From Arcanobacterium sp. (GTDB lineage Bacteria; Actinomycetota; Actinomycetes; Actinomycetales; Actinomycetaceae): 38,554 nt of DNA. The notes beneath the pieces were generated by a model. The model was not told the DNA's origin. It did not search any database and worked only from the letters and a program-made list of their open reading frames with translations. The position numbers and the translations under genes were made by a program. Shown in pieces: positions 23,860 to 30,978 of this stretch; within the stretch, counting starts at the first letter, position 1; every line of letters starts with the position of its first letter. The stretch covers positions 1 through 38,554 of the forward strand of contig JALELI010000068.1 of the NCBI GenBank assembly GCA_022768785.1, given 5' to 3'.

Positions 23860-24564
23860 ATGATGAGACTTATGGCACGGCACCCCTCTCCCCTCGGCGG
23901 TAGACGCCCCACTCGCACTGAACTAGCGCAGTTTGCTAACAAAAGCTTTGGGCACGACGATCTCATGGGAGCTCCACAGCTCGGCCTGCCCGTGAAACTC
24001 ATGATTTTCGGTATCAACCCTGGCTTATGGAGCGCAGCAGTTAATGCACCGTTCGCATATCCCGGAAACCGCTTTTGGCCATCGCTCTTCCAGGCTGGAA
24101 TCACCGAGTATCAAATAGATGTGACGGCGGGTATGAGTGACGCCGATGAGGATTATCTCGCTAGCCGCGGCATCGCCCTCACCAACCTCGTGAATCGCGC
24201 CACAGCCAAAGCCTCTGAGCTCAGCAGCCATGAGCTGCGCACTGGCGCCCACAAAGCTGTGAACCTCGCGTGGGAATATCAACCACGAGCCGTGGCTATC
24301 GTAGGAATTACAGCATTTCGCACAGCGTTTGGAATGCCCAAGGCGCAGCTCGGAGAGCAGAATCTGGCTGATGTGAATAGAGCTATCGTTCGGCTTCGCG
24401 AGCGCTGGCTGCCAGATATTGACGAATGGCCTGCCGAGGTGGCCCTCTGGGTGGTGCCACAACCGAGCGGCCTTAATGCCCATGAAACAGTGAGCTCTCT
24501 CGCCGAGCGGTGGCGAGAAATCTCAGTGCAGCTCGAGATTAACTGCTCTGCTGGCCCCGCCTGA
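23860..24564 (+). CDS. mug: Mismatch-specific uracil/thymine-DNA glycosylase (Mug/TDG family)
   Basis: A base-excision repair enzyme that removes uracil, and related bases, mispaired with guanine. The family's first motif, G51-I-N-P-G-L56, carries the catalytic asparagine N53. AYPGNRFWPSL follows, and the second motif is replaced by PQPSGLNAH near the C-terminus, as in the Mug/TDG group (N-P-S-G-L-N). The length of 234 aa is somewhat longer than E. coli Mug. The start is uncertain: ATG-ATG at 23860 has a poor ribosome binding site, an in-frame TTG lies 16 codons upstream, and an ATG lies four codons downstream. It converges with the permease gene, with only three bases between the stop codons. 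Confidence 0.88.
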   Translation: MMRLMARHPSPLGGRRPTRTELAQFANKSFGHDDLMGAPQLGLPVKLMIFGINPGLWSAAVNAPFAYPGNRFWPSLFQAGITEYQIDVTAGMSDADEDYLASRGIALTNLVNRATAKASELSSHELRTGAHKAVNLAWEYQPRAVAIVGITAFRTAFGMPKAQLGEQNLADVNRAIVRLRERWLPDIDEWPAEVALWVVPQPSGLNAHETVSSLAERWREISVQLEINCSAGPA

Positions 24565-24567
24565 TTT

Positions 24568-27318
24568 TCACTCCGTCTGGATAGCCTCCAGCACGTTAAG
24601 CCGGGCAGCGCGGCTAGCCGGCCACACACCCGCCAAAATGCCCACAACAACAGCTATCGCCAGCGCTCCCACCAGTAATGGCCATGGAATCACCAACACT
24701 TCTAGGCCAGAATCTGCCGAGAAATACCACAGCGCAACCCCGAAGAGCACACCGAGGAACATGCCTAGCAGCGAACCGATAAGCGCAATTATTAAGGATT
24801 CATCACGCACCATGCGCCGCACATCTTTCCGGCGCATGCCCACCACCCGCAACATGCCAATCTCACTCGTGCGCTCCAAAATCGAGAGCAACATCGTGTT
24901 CACAATTCCAAGGAAAGCAATAATCACTGCGAGTGCCAGCAGACCATACATCAGTGCGAGCATCATATTAACCCCCGCCGATCCCTGCTCCACGATGTCT
25001 TCCATCGAAAGCACCCCGATAAGCGGATAGTCTTTGACGAGTGCTTTCATATCACGCACGAGTTGATCTATATTCGTTCCCTGCTGCGCCCGTACGAACA
25101 CCATATACGAGCGGTCAGTTGGCATCATTTCGTGCACTACGTTGGGAGTAACAAAGAGGTTCCCGAGAGTGAACGCGGTGGTGGGGTATTCGGCGATACC
25201 CACCACTGTGAGGTCTCGGCCGCCGGTGCCGAGTATAGTGGTGACATGAATCTTATCGCCCACGCGGTAGCCTTTTTCCTCCGCGTATGATTTCACGATC
25301 ACCGCTTCATTTGGGTCTTTATATACCCGCCCTTGCACCATATTGAATTTCACAGCATCGTTGAAAGCCCCCGGATCAAAAGTGGCTCCCAACTCATAAT
25401 CTCCCTGCGTCGTCAGCAATGTCACCATTTTGAGCGCCGTCACTGACTTAACCTCAGGCAGCTGCGTAATTTGCGCAGTGATCGAATCCGGCACAGTGGC
25501 TACGCTCATGCCCATAACGCCACTTGCAATAGTGACTGCTGCGTCTACATCGAGGCTCTTTTCCACTCCCGGCCGCAGCGAGGCGCTCATGGAGGCGCCA
25601 ACTATGCCGAGAGTGGTGACGAGCGCCATTCCGATCATCAATGCCGTGGCGGTGGCAGCGGTGCGTTGCGGTTGGCGAACCGAGTTGAGCTTAGCCAAAT
25701 AGCCCGCGGTGCCATGCAGCTTCTCCGCAATCACCCCCACTACGCCCACGATTGGCCGGCCAATAATAGGCGATCCCACGCAGGTGCCGATCACCAGTAG
25801 CAGCGCCGCCACCCCTAATATCACTAACGACATGCTGTTATTCAGACCAAAGGAGATTCCCAGGGCTAACGCCCCCAGCACGCAGAGCACCAGTGTCGCA
25901 ATCCAGCGGCCACGTTGTGCCTTGGGTGCCTCTCCCGCATAGCCCGCGAGCGCCACCACTGGATCCACACGCGCAGCACGCACGCTCGGCACCAAAGCCG
26001 ATAGCACGGTGACGCCGACGCCCACCACAAATGCTGAGATCACGGCTGGCGTAGTGAGCCGCGGCACTGCGGAACCGAGATCGAACCCAACTTTGCCGAT
26101 CACCACCACGATGAGCGAGCTGATCGCCAGCCCACCGAACAGCCCAATCACAGAGCCGATAAGCCCCACAATAAAAGCTTCGCCGGTGATGAGATGGCGC
26201 ACTTGCCGCCGATAGGCTCCAAGCACACGATATAGAGCAAGCTCACGCACCTGCTGCTGCACGATAATTGCAAAGGTATTGACGATAAGCACAGCTGCCA
26301 CAAGCAGTGAAATCACAGCAAACACCAAGAAGAACGCGGTGAAGAAACCCATCGCCTTGTTCACTTCGCTCATGAGGCTCTCAGAGATCTCTGCTCCGGT
26401 TTTCACCGTGAAAGTGCTCGGAATTTCCGCTTTCACCCGCTGTAGTAACGCCTTCGTGGCGGCAGGGTCACTGGCCACTATCCAAGCCGATTGATACCCG
26501 GAGCTGCCATCGGGCATAAATAAATCACGAGCCCCTTGATCGGTGAAAAACGCATAGAGCGCGCCTGATGTGCCTCCTGCACCCCACTTGGCTGTGCCCA
26601 CTAATTTCTTCGTTACGGTTCGGGATCCATCTGTGAATCGCATGGAATCACCAAGCTGATAGCCGGAACGCTCCAACATTGTTGGATCGATAGCTACTTC
26701 GCCAAATGCCTTCGGAGAACGCCCAGCAATCACAGTGATGCCCTGTTTATTCCCCCAAGCAGGGGCGTCGAAATAGTTTGAGCCCACTGAGGGCGGCCCC
26801 ATGGAGAGAATCGCCTTGCCGTCTTTGCCGATGCCGTACACCGATCCCGAAACTATGCCTGCTACCTGTTTTACTCCATCAATGCCACGCAATTTTTCTA
26901 GCATGCCGTCAGTGATTATGGCGCTATGAGCGCCATTAGCAGGCACTGAGGCATCAGCACTAGGGTTGGAAACAGTAGTGCCACCAGTAGCAGCGAGGCT
27001 CTCGGAAGTGTCAGACGGCGCACCGTGCTCACCGTTCATGGTGGAAGCCGTGGGAGCCCCTGTGCCAGCTGGAGCTCCCGTGCCAGCGGAAGTCCCAGTA
27101 CTCGCGGAAGCCCCAGTACTCGCGGAAGCCCCAGCAGCGTTTGCCGTCACATTAATATCGGCGCTCGTAGAAGAAGCAATATCTTCAAAAGAGCGGTTCA
27201 TCATATCAGTGAACGTAAACGCCCCCGCCACAAAGGCCACTCCTAGCGTCACTGCTACCAGCGAGAGAAACAGCCGTGCCTTATGTGCGAGCGCACTTCG
27301 GATCGTTACTTTCAGCAT
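24568..27318 (-). CDS. ABC transporter permease, FtsX/MacB-like with two FtsX domains
   Basis: A 916-aa permease of the mechanotransmission type. The ATG is chosen after GAGGGG, giving MLKVTIRSALAHKARLFLSL, the usual start of this actinobacterial family. The first span is at about 15-35. A large extracytoplasmic domain contains a Ser/Thr/Ala/Gly-rich stretch (about 58-130) with repeated A-S-T-G/A-G-T-G units. Three spans follow near residues 315-430 (FFTAFFLVFAVISLLVAAVLIVN onward), then a pair of central spans, a second extracytoplasmic domain, and three C-terminal spans ending LAGVWPASRAARLNVLEAI. This is two FtsX cores in tandem, about ten spans. Its ATPase lies 10 bases upstream. Such pairs export lipoproteins, peptides or drugs, or transmit signals; the substrate is unknown. 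Confidence 0.9.
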   Translation of the reverse strand: MLKVTIRSALAHKARLFLSLVAVTLGVAFVAGAFTFTDMMNRSFEDIASSTSADINVTANAAGASASTGASASTGTSAGTGAPAGTGAPTASTMNGEHGAPSDTSESLAATGGTTVSNPSADASVPANGAHSAIITDGMLEKLRGIDGVKQVAGIVSGSVYGIGKDGKAILSMGPPSVGSNYFDAPAWGNKQGITVIAGRSPKAFGEVAIDPTMLERSGYQLGDSMRFTDGSRTVTKKLVGTAKWGAGGTSGALYAFFTDQGARDLFMPDGSSGYQSAWIVASDPAATKALLQRVKAEIPSTFTVKTGAEISESLMSEVNKAMGFFTAFFLVFAVISLLVAAVLIVNTFAIIVQQQVRELALYRVLGAYRRQVRHLITGEAFIVGLIGSVIGLFGGLAISSLIVVVIGKVGFDLGSAVPRLTTPAVISAFVVGVGVTVLSALVPSVRAARVDPVVALAGYAGEAPKAQRGRWIATLVLCVLGALALGISFGLNNSMSLVILGVAALLLVIGTCVGSPIIGRPIVGVVGVIAEKLHGTAGYLAKLNSVRQPQRTAATATALMIGMALVTTLGIVGASMSASLRPGVEKSLDVDAAVTIASGVMGMSVATVPDSITAQITQLPEVKSVTALKMVTLLTTQGDYELGATFDPGAFNDAVKFNMVQGRVYKDPNEAVIVKSYAEEKGYRVGDKIHVTTILGTGGRDLTVVGIAEYPTTAFTLGNLFVTPNVVHEMMPTDRSYMVFVRAQQGTNIDQLVRDMKALVKDYPLIGVLSMEDIVEQGSAGVNMMLALMYGLLALAVIIAFLGIVNTMLLSILERTSEIGMLRVVGMRRKDVRRMVRDESLIIALIGSLLGMFLGVLFGVALWYFSADSGLEVLVIPWPLLVGALAIAVVVGILAGVWPASRAARLNVLEAIQTE
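27059..27130. repeat. 18-bp tandem repeat coding a variable loop of the permease
   Basis: Four 18-base units in frame. The last two (CCAGTACTCGCGGAAGCC) are identical; the first two are diverged. Each codes six residues of the Ser/Thr/Ala-rich extracytoplasmic segment. Identical adjacent copies imply recent slippage. Confidence 0.85.
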
Positions 27319-27328
27319 CGCGCACCCC

Positions 27329-28093
27329 TCACGCCTGAAGTTGGCCAGAGTGCGGGTGAGAAGCAGGAGCAGAGAGTTCACCCATAATGTGCAAAACTGC
27401 TGCGCGCGAAGGGCGCTCTAGCGTGCGCACAATTTTGCCGTCAGCCAGGAAGATCGCTTGATCCGCATAGGCAGTGGCTCCTGGATCATGAGTAACCATC
27501 ACCACCGTGGCTCCAAGTTCATTCACCACCTGGCGCAGCAGCCCAAGCACATCTGCAGAAGAATTGGAATCGAGGTTTCCTGTGGGTTCGTCTGCAAAAA
27601 TGATGGCTGGCTTTGTGATGAGTGCGCGCGCTATAGCCACCCGCTGCTGTTGCCCTCCAGAGAGTTCACTCGGCTTATGGGCAAGCCGTCCTTCCAAACC
27701 CACCACCTTTTCCACTCGCTGGCGCCAGGCTGGATCCGCTTTCTTTCCTGCGATGCGCAGCGGCAGTAAAATATTTTCTGCAGCTGTGAGAGTGGGAACT
27801 AGGTTGAAAGCTTGGAAAATGAACCCAATTTTTTCACGGCGCATCAGCGTTTTTTGATTGTCATTGAGGGAGCCAATAGCTTGCCCCTGGATATACACGG
27901 CGCCAGTGGTGGGGCTATCGAGGCCGGCTAAACAATGCATCAGCGTAGATTTTCCAGAACCTGATGGCCCCATCACAGCAGTGAACTGCCCCGATGGAAA
28001 TTCCACAGACACTCCATCGAGTGCCACCACGCGAGTATCGGCAACGCCGTAAATTTTGGTGAGATTTTCGCAATGAGCCGCTGGTGCCTGCAC
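27329..28093 (-). CDS. ABC transporter ATP-binding protein, MacB/LolD type
   Basis: The 254-aa ATPase for the FtsX-like permease that follows 10 bases later. Motifs are Walker A GPSGSGKST, the Q-loop in FIFQAFNL, the perfect signature LSGGQQQRVAIARAL, Walker B IIFADEPTGNLD and the switch VMVTHD. The combination LSGGQQQR with DEPTGNLDS is the MacB/LolD subgroup. Members of this group work as two ATPases with one or two FtsX-fold permeases. The GTG start follows GAGGGGAAA. A 25-residue tail beyond the core (SRAAVLHIMGELSAPASHPHS) is typical of actinobacterial members. Confidence 0.95.
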   Translation of the reverse strand: MQAPAAHCENLTKIYGVADTRVVALDGVSVEFPSGQFTAVMGPSGSGKSTLMHCLAGLDSPTTGAVYIQGQAIGSLNDNQKTLMRREKIGFIFQAFNLVPTLTAAENILLPLRIAGKKADPAWRQRVEKVVGLEGRLAHKPSELSGGQQQRVAIARALITKPAIIFADEPTGNLDSNSSADVLGLLRQVVNELGATVVMVTHDPGATAYADQAIFLADGKIVRTLERPSRAAVLHIMGELSAPASHPHSGQLQA

Positions 28094-28422
28094 AATTTCC
28101 CCTCAGGTTGAAGCCATCTTGAGAAGCCAGCCCTGGGCTGAATTCCTAGGAACTGCGTTCCAGCCCTATTTTAAGGTCTATCTACCGCGTTTAAGATCCA
28201 TTGCAGTATAGAGATTGTAAAATTCCGCGGTGAGCCTAATCCCTAGCCTGGCAGACCAGCCAACTCCACCTATCCACCTATGCTCCAGAATATTTACGCA
28301 TGAGCCAGAGCTATCTTCTCTCTCCCGTCTGTGCCTATGAGCCCTCCAGACTATGTGCACATGGGCACCATTTACACATGGGGCAAATGCACAAACCACC
28401 ACGGAGCCGCCCCTAGTACTTT
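28094..28422. other. Intergenic region upstream of the MacB-like operon
   Basis: No gene is supported. Small dyads occur close to the ATPase start: CAGCCC-T-GGGCTG (28128-28140) and GGAAC-TGC-GTTCC just beyond. A TAAAAT near 28170 on the minus strand could be the -10 of the operon, but the -35 is not clear. Confidence 0.4.
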
Positions 28423-28481
28423 TGGGAGAAATCTTCAGAGGAATTGTCCCAGGAAAAATCGCCCCAGGAAGAATCACCCCA
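28423..28481. repeat. Palindromic intergenic repeat with extra half-units
   Basis: The element reads, on the minus strand, as three tandem 15-mers: TGGGGTGATTCTTCC, TGGGGCGATTTTTCC and TGGGACAATTCCTCT. The inverted 14-mer GAAGATTTCTCCCA follows. The last two form a 29-nt imperfect palindrome that matches the two copies near 38.1 kb in 25 of 29 positions. It sits beyond the stop of the ABC permease, between two minus-strand operons. Confidence 0.8.
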
Positions 28482-28586
28482 GCACCCCACCGCAGGCCCT
28501 CAAACGCTGCAAGCCACCTCAATCCAGCTTGGTATTACAGCCGCACACAATGCCTGGCAGACATATCACATATCCAAAACGGCCGA

Positions 28587-29309
28587 TCAAAATTCCCGCA
28601 CCTTATAGAGCCGGCGAGCAACCAACCAGCTCACCACTAAACATAGAGAAATGAAAATGGATCCTATCAGCATGATGAGAACGAGCATTCCATCTTGTGT
28701 GGCAGCGAGCAGCGGGAATGCACTCTTTGCGAAATCGCCGAAATGAATGGATTTACCCACAGTGAAAATCCCCTTAAGAAGCATACCCGAGGCCATCATA
28801 GTGAAAACCGGAATAAGCATTATTCCTTTTAAGCCACCAAATGCAGCAAGTAGTGGCATCGAAACAGCAATAGCTAACCCTATGAGCAACGCAGAAGACA
28901 CCGAAATAACCAAATACACCATCAGCGGGCTAACATTCAGCCCTGGCGAGCCAAAAGCGTCAATCGGAAAACCCGCTGCGCGCATCACCCAATCAACTCC
29001 CACGCAGATAAGCCAGCCCAGCACACCAGCCATAACGAGATAAAGAACCATCTCCCCATAACGCGCATTCACCAAGTTATTGCGCGTTTCAGCCATAGCT
29101 AGCCGGAAACTTCCCCACCCAGATTTTTCATCAATTGCCCATTGGTTCATAACCACCGTATAGGGAATAAACATTGCAAGAGGCACTCCAGCAATCGCAG
29201 GAGTTTTCATCCAGAAAGCCATCACAATCCCAATCACGAGGCACAGCGCCGCAGTTGGAAACAGCATCCCTTTCATAACGTAGAAATCCGTGATACTTAC
29301 TTTCCTCAT
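28587..29309 (-). CDS. ABC-2 type transporter permease of the GntR-linked operon
   Basis: A 240-aa membrane protein with about six spans, from FPTAALCLVIGIVMAFWM near the N-terminus to LVLIMLIGSIFISLCLVVSWLVA near the C-terminus, with a positively charged end (RRLYKVREF). The start ATG overlaps the stop of the ATPase gene as ATGA, so the two are translationally coupled. Pairs of this kind behind a YtrA-type GntR regulator act in cell-envelope stress or antibiotic response in Firmicutes (the ytr operon). The same role here is inferred from gene order. No substrate-binding lipoprotein accompanies it. Confidence 0.85.
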   Translation of the reverse strand: MRKVSITDFYVMKGMLFPTAALCLVIGIVMAFWMKTPAIAGVPLAMFIPYTVVMNQWAIDEKSGWGSFRLAMAETRNNLVNARYGEMVLYLVMAGVLGWLICVGVDWVMRAAGFPIDAFGSPGLNVSPLMVYLVISVSSALLIGLAIAVSMPLLAAFGGLKGIMLIPVFTMMASGMLLKGIFTVGKSIHFGDFAKSAFPLLAATQDGMLVLIMLIGSIFISLCLVVSWLVARRLYKVREF

Positions 29310-30190
29310 TGTCTTTCCCCTCCCAACACCATAAACATGTATTTCTCCACAGAAGCTGGCTCACATGCTATCTGCGGAAAATTCTGTGAAAATTCAAAGC
29401 GATCTGGCACCAGAACTTCACTGTTGTAGGTTCCTCGCTTCACCACCACTCCCGATTTCGAGAGATACCCCGAAGTTTCTAGTTCCTCGAGATCCGTGTG
29501 AGAACAGATCGCCACTCCAGCAAGGCGCGTAATATCATCTTTCGGCATTGAAAATATGCTGCGCCCTTTATCGATGCACACCACAGTGTCTGCACAGGAA
29601 TCGAAATCCGATGTGATATGCGACGAAAACAGCACACCGCGATCTCCGCTTTCTACAAAATCCAGCAGCAAATCAAGCACTTCAGCACGTGCCATTGGAT
29701 CCAATCCCGCTGTGGCCTCATCACAGATCAAGAGCTTAGGGGAATGAGCCAGCGCAAAATCTATTTGGATTTTCATGCCCATACCGCGCGACAACTCTTT
29801 TACCCGCTTTTTGGGATTCACTCCAAATTGAGTGAGATAGCCGAAGAAAGCCTCATCTCTCCACTCGGGGAAATGCGCTCTCCCAATAGGAGCAAGCACC
29901 GATATTTTGAGGTATTCCGGAAATGGGCAAGTATCAAACACCACACCCACATCTCTGAGCTCTCTTGCTAGCACAGCTGGATTCCCGAGCACCTCTTCTC
30001 CATTTATTTCAACGGTTCCACTAGTTGGTGAGACAAGCCCCAATACGGATTTGATTATTGTTGTTTTCCCAGCTCCATTACGCCCAACTAGCCCCGCAAT
30101 CGCACCGGATTCCACACTGAGATCAATTCCCTCTAGCTCAAACCCAGGGTATTTTTTGTGCAATCCCCGAATCCGCAGCACATCACTCAT
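29306..30190 (-). CDS. ABC transporter ATP-binding protein of the GntR-linked operon
   Basis: The 294-aa ATPase partner of the permease that follows with a 4-base overlap. Walker A is G36-RNGAGKTT, the signature region is the degenerate ELSRGMGMKIQI, Walker B is LLICDEATAGLDP, and the switch is SSHIT. The chosen ATG (MSDVLRIRG) follows GGGGGCG; an upstream in-frame ATG (MVLMGAA) is less likely. A C-terminal extension of about 80 residues lies beyond the ATPase core, a feature of YtrB-like and BcrA-like ATPases. It starts 21 bases after the GntR gene. Confidence 0.93.
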   Translation of the reverse strand: MSDVLRIRGLHKKYPGFELEGIDLSVESGAIAGLVGRNGAGKTTIIKSVLGLVSPTSGTVEINGEEVLGNPAVLARELRDVGVVFDTCPFPEYLKISVLAPIGRAHFPEWRDEAFFGYLTQFGVNPKKRVKELSRGMGMKIQIDFALAHSPKLLICDEATAGLDPMARAEVLDLLLDFVESGDRGVLFSSHITSDFDSCADTVVCIDKGRSIFSMPKDDITRLAGVAICSHTDLEELETSGYLSKSGVVVKRGTYNSEVLVPDRFEFSQNFPQIACEPASVEKYMFMVLGGERQ

Positions 30191-30211
30191 CGCCGCCCCC
30201 ATTAACACCAT

Positions 30212-30604
30212 TCATTGCTGTGCTCTTTCCATCTCGCTCGAGACAAGCAAATCAATCATTTCTTTTAGTTCTTGAGCATCAATCCCCACGATGGAGCACT
30301 CCCGCAAAAGTTCGCTTAACCGAAATTCCACTGAACGCAACACCTCTTCGCGCTGCAATTCCAGGCTTCCTCCAGTCACAAAGCTCCCTTTACCTTGCAC
30401 AGAATCAATAAATCCCGCTTCTTCAAGGTCGCTATATGCACGTTTTGTGGTGATCACACTCACTTTGAGATCATTGGCCAGCGCCCTAATCGAAGGGAGT
30501 GCTTCGCCGGGTTTGAGCTTTCCCGATAAGATCGAATCCCGTATCTGACTCGAGATTTGCTCGTAAATAGGCTTTCCGCTCACATTCGATATGACAATGT
30601 CCAT
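30212..30604 (-). CDS. GntR family regulator, YtrA subfamily
   Basis: A 130-aa transcription factor. The N-terminal winged helix-turn-helix (about 1-75) has the family strings P-I-Y-E-Q-I, G-x-L-K-P-G-E-x-L-P-S-I-R and a following D-L-E-E-A-G-F-I. A short C-terminal helical dimerisation region of about 50 residues, with no ligand-binding domain, marks the YtrA subfamily. The ATG follows AGGAGAG. It leads an operon with an ABC ATPase and permease and probably represses it, relieved by an envelope signal; this is inferred from the family. Three TATATACA repeats upstream are the likely binding site. Confidence 0.92.
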   Translation of the reverse strand: MDIVISNVSGKPIYEQISSQIRDSILSGKLKPGEALPSIRALANDLKVSVITTKRAYSDLEEAGFIDSVQGKGSFVTGGSLELQREEVLRSVEFRLSELLRECSIVGIDAQELKEMIDLLVSSEMERAQQ

Positions 30605-30650
30605 AGCTCTCCTTGGGTATAGCGGCGCCGCACACCCCAACAATCAACGC

Positions 30651-30679
30651 GTATATACAGAGTATATACACTATATACA
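30651..30679 (-). promoter_or_regulatory. TATATACA direct repeats, probable GntR operator/promoter
   Basis: GTATATACA occurs at 30651-30659 and 30662-30670, and TATATACA at 30672-30679, spaced 11 and 10 bases, about one helical turn. They lie 47-75 bases before the GntR start. On the minus strand TATACT within the array could be the -10. Binding there would give autorepression. Confidence 0.55.
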
Positions 30680-30731
30680 GAGTTGTCTACGTAAAGCTGC
30701 CTATACGGCAGGGATCAATGTTCTCTCAACA

Positions 30732-30773
30732 CTTAACACCTATTTAGACACCCTTAACACCGATTTAGACACC
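30732..30773. repeat. 21-bp tandem duplication
   Basis: Two adjacent 21-base copies (starting CTTAACACC, then ATTTAGACACC after one variable base) differ at a single base. They lie between the divergent GntR operon and the secreted hydrolase gene. The open frame across them has no ribosome binding site. Confidence 0.85.
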
Positions 30774-30978
30774 CTGGAAATTTCCCCATTCAACGATATT
30801 TACGCCAAGTATCCCGATACAATACCCAGCGCCGGGGAGATATAGCTGCCACAACGATGCGGCACAGAATATCTCTCTGCTAGCTCTATTCACGAAAGAA
30901 GCCAAGCTCTGTGAAGCTCATAGCGCAACAGATTCTGTGCAACACAGGGAATAGCTTCTCTCAACAACGGGAGAACTC

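Noticed and set aside
28340..28400. Direct repeats of CACATGGG near 28.36 kb
   Set aside because: Short and imperfect; no element boundary or neighbouring structure supports them.
30591..30845. 84-codon plus-strand frame with L-N-T-x-L-D-T repeats
   Set aside because: The peptide repeat only reflects the 21-bp tandem duplication; no ribosome binding site, and it starts inside the GntR gene.
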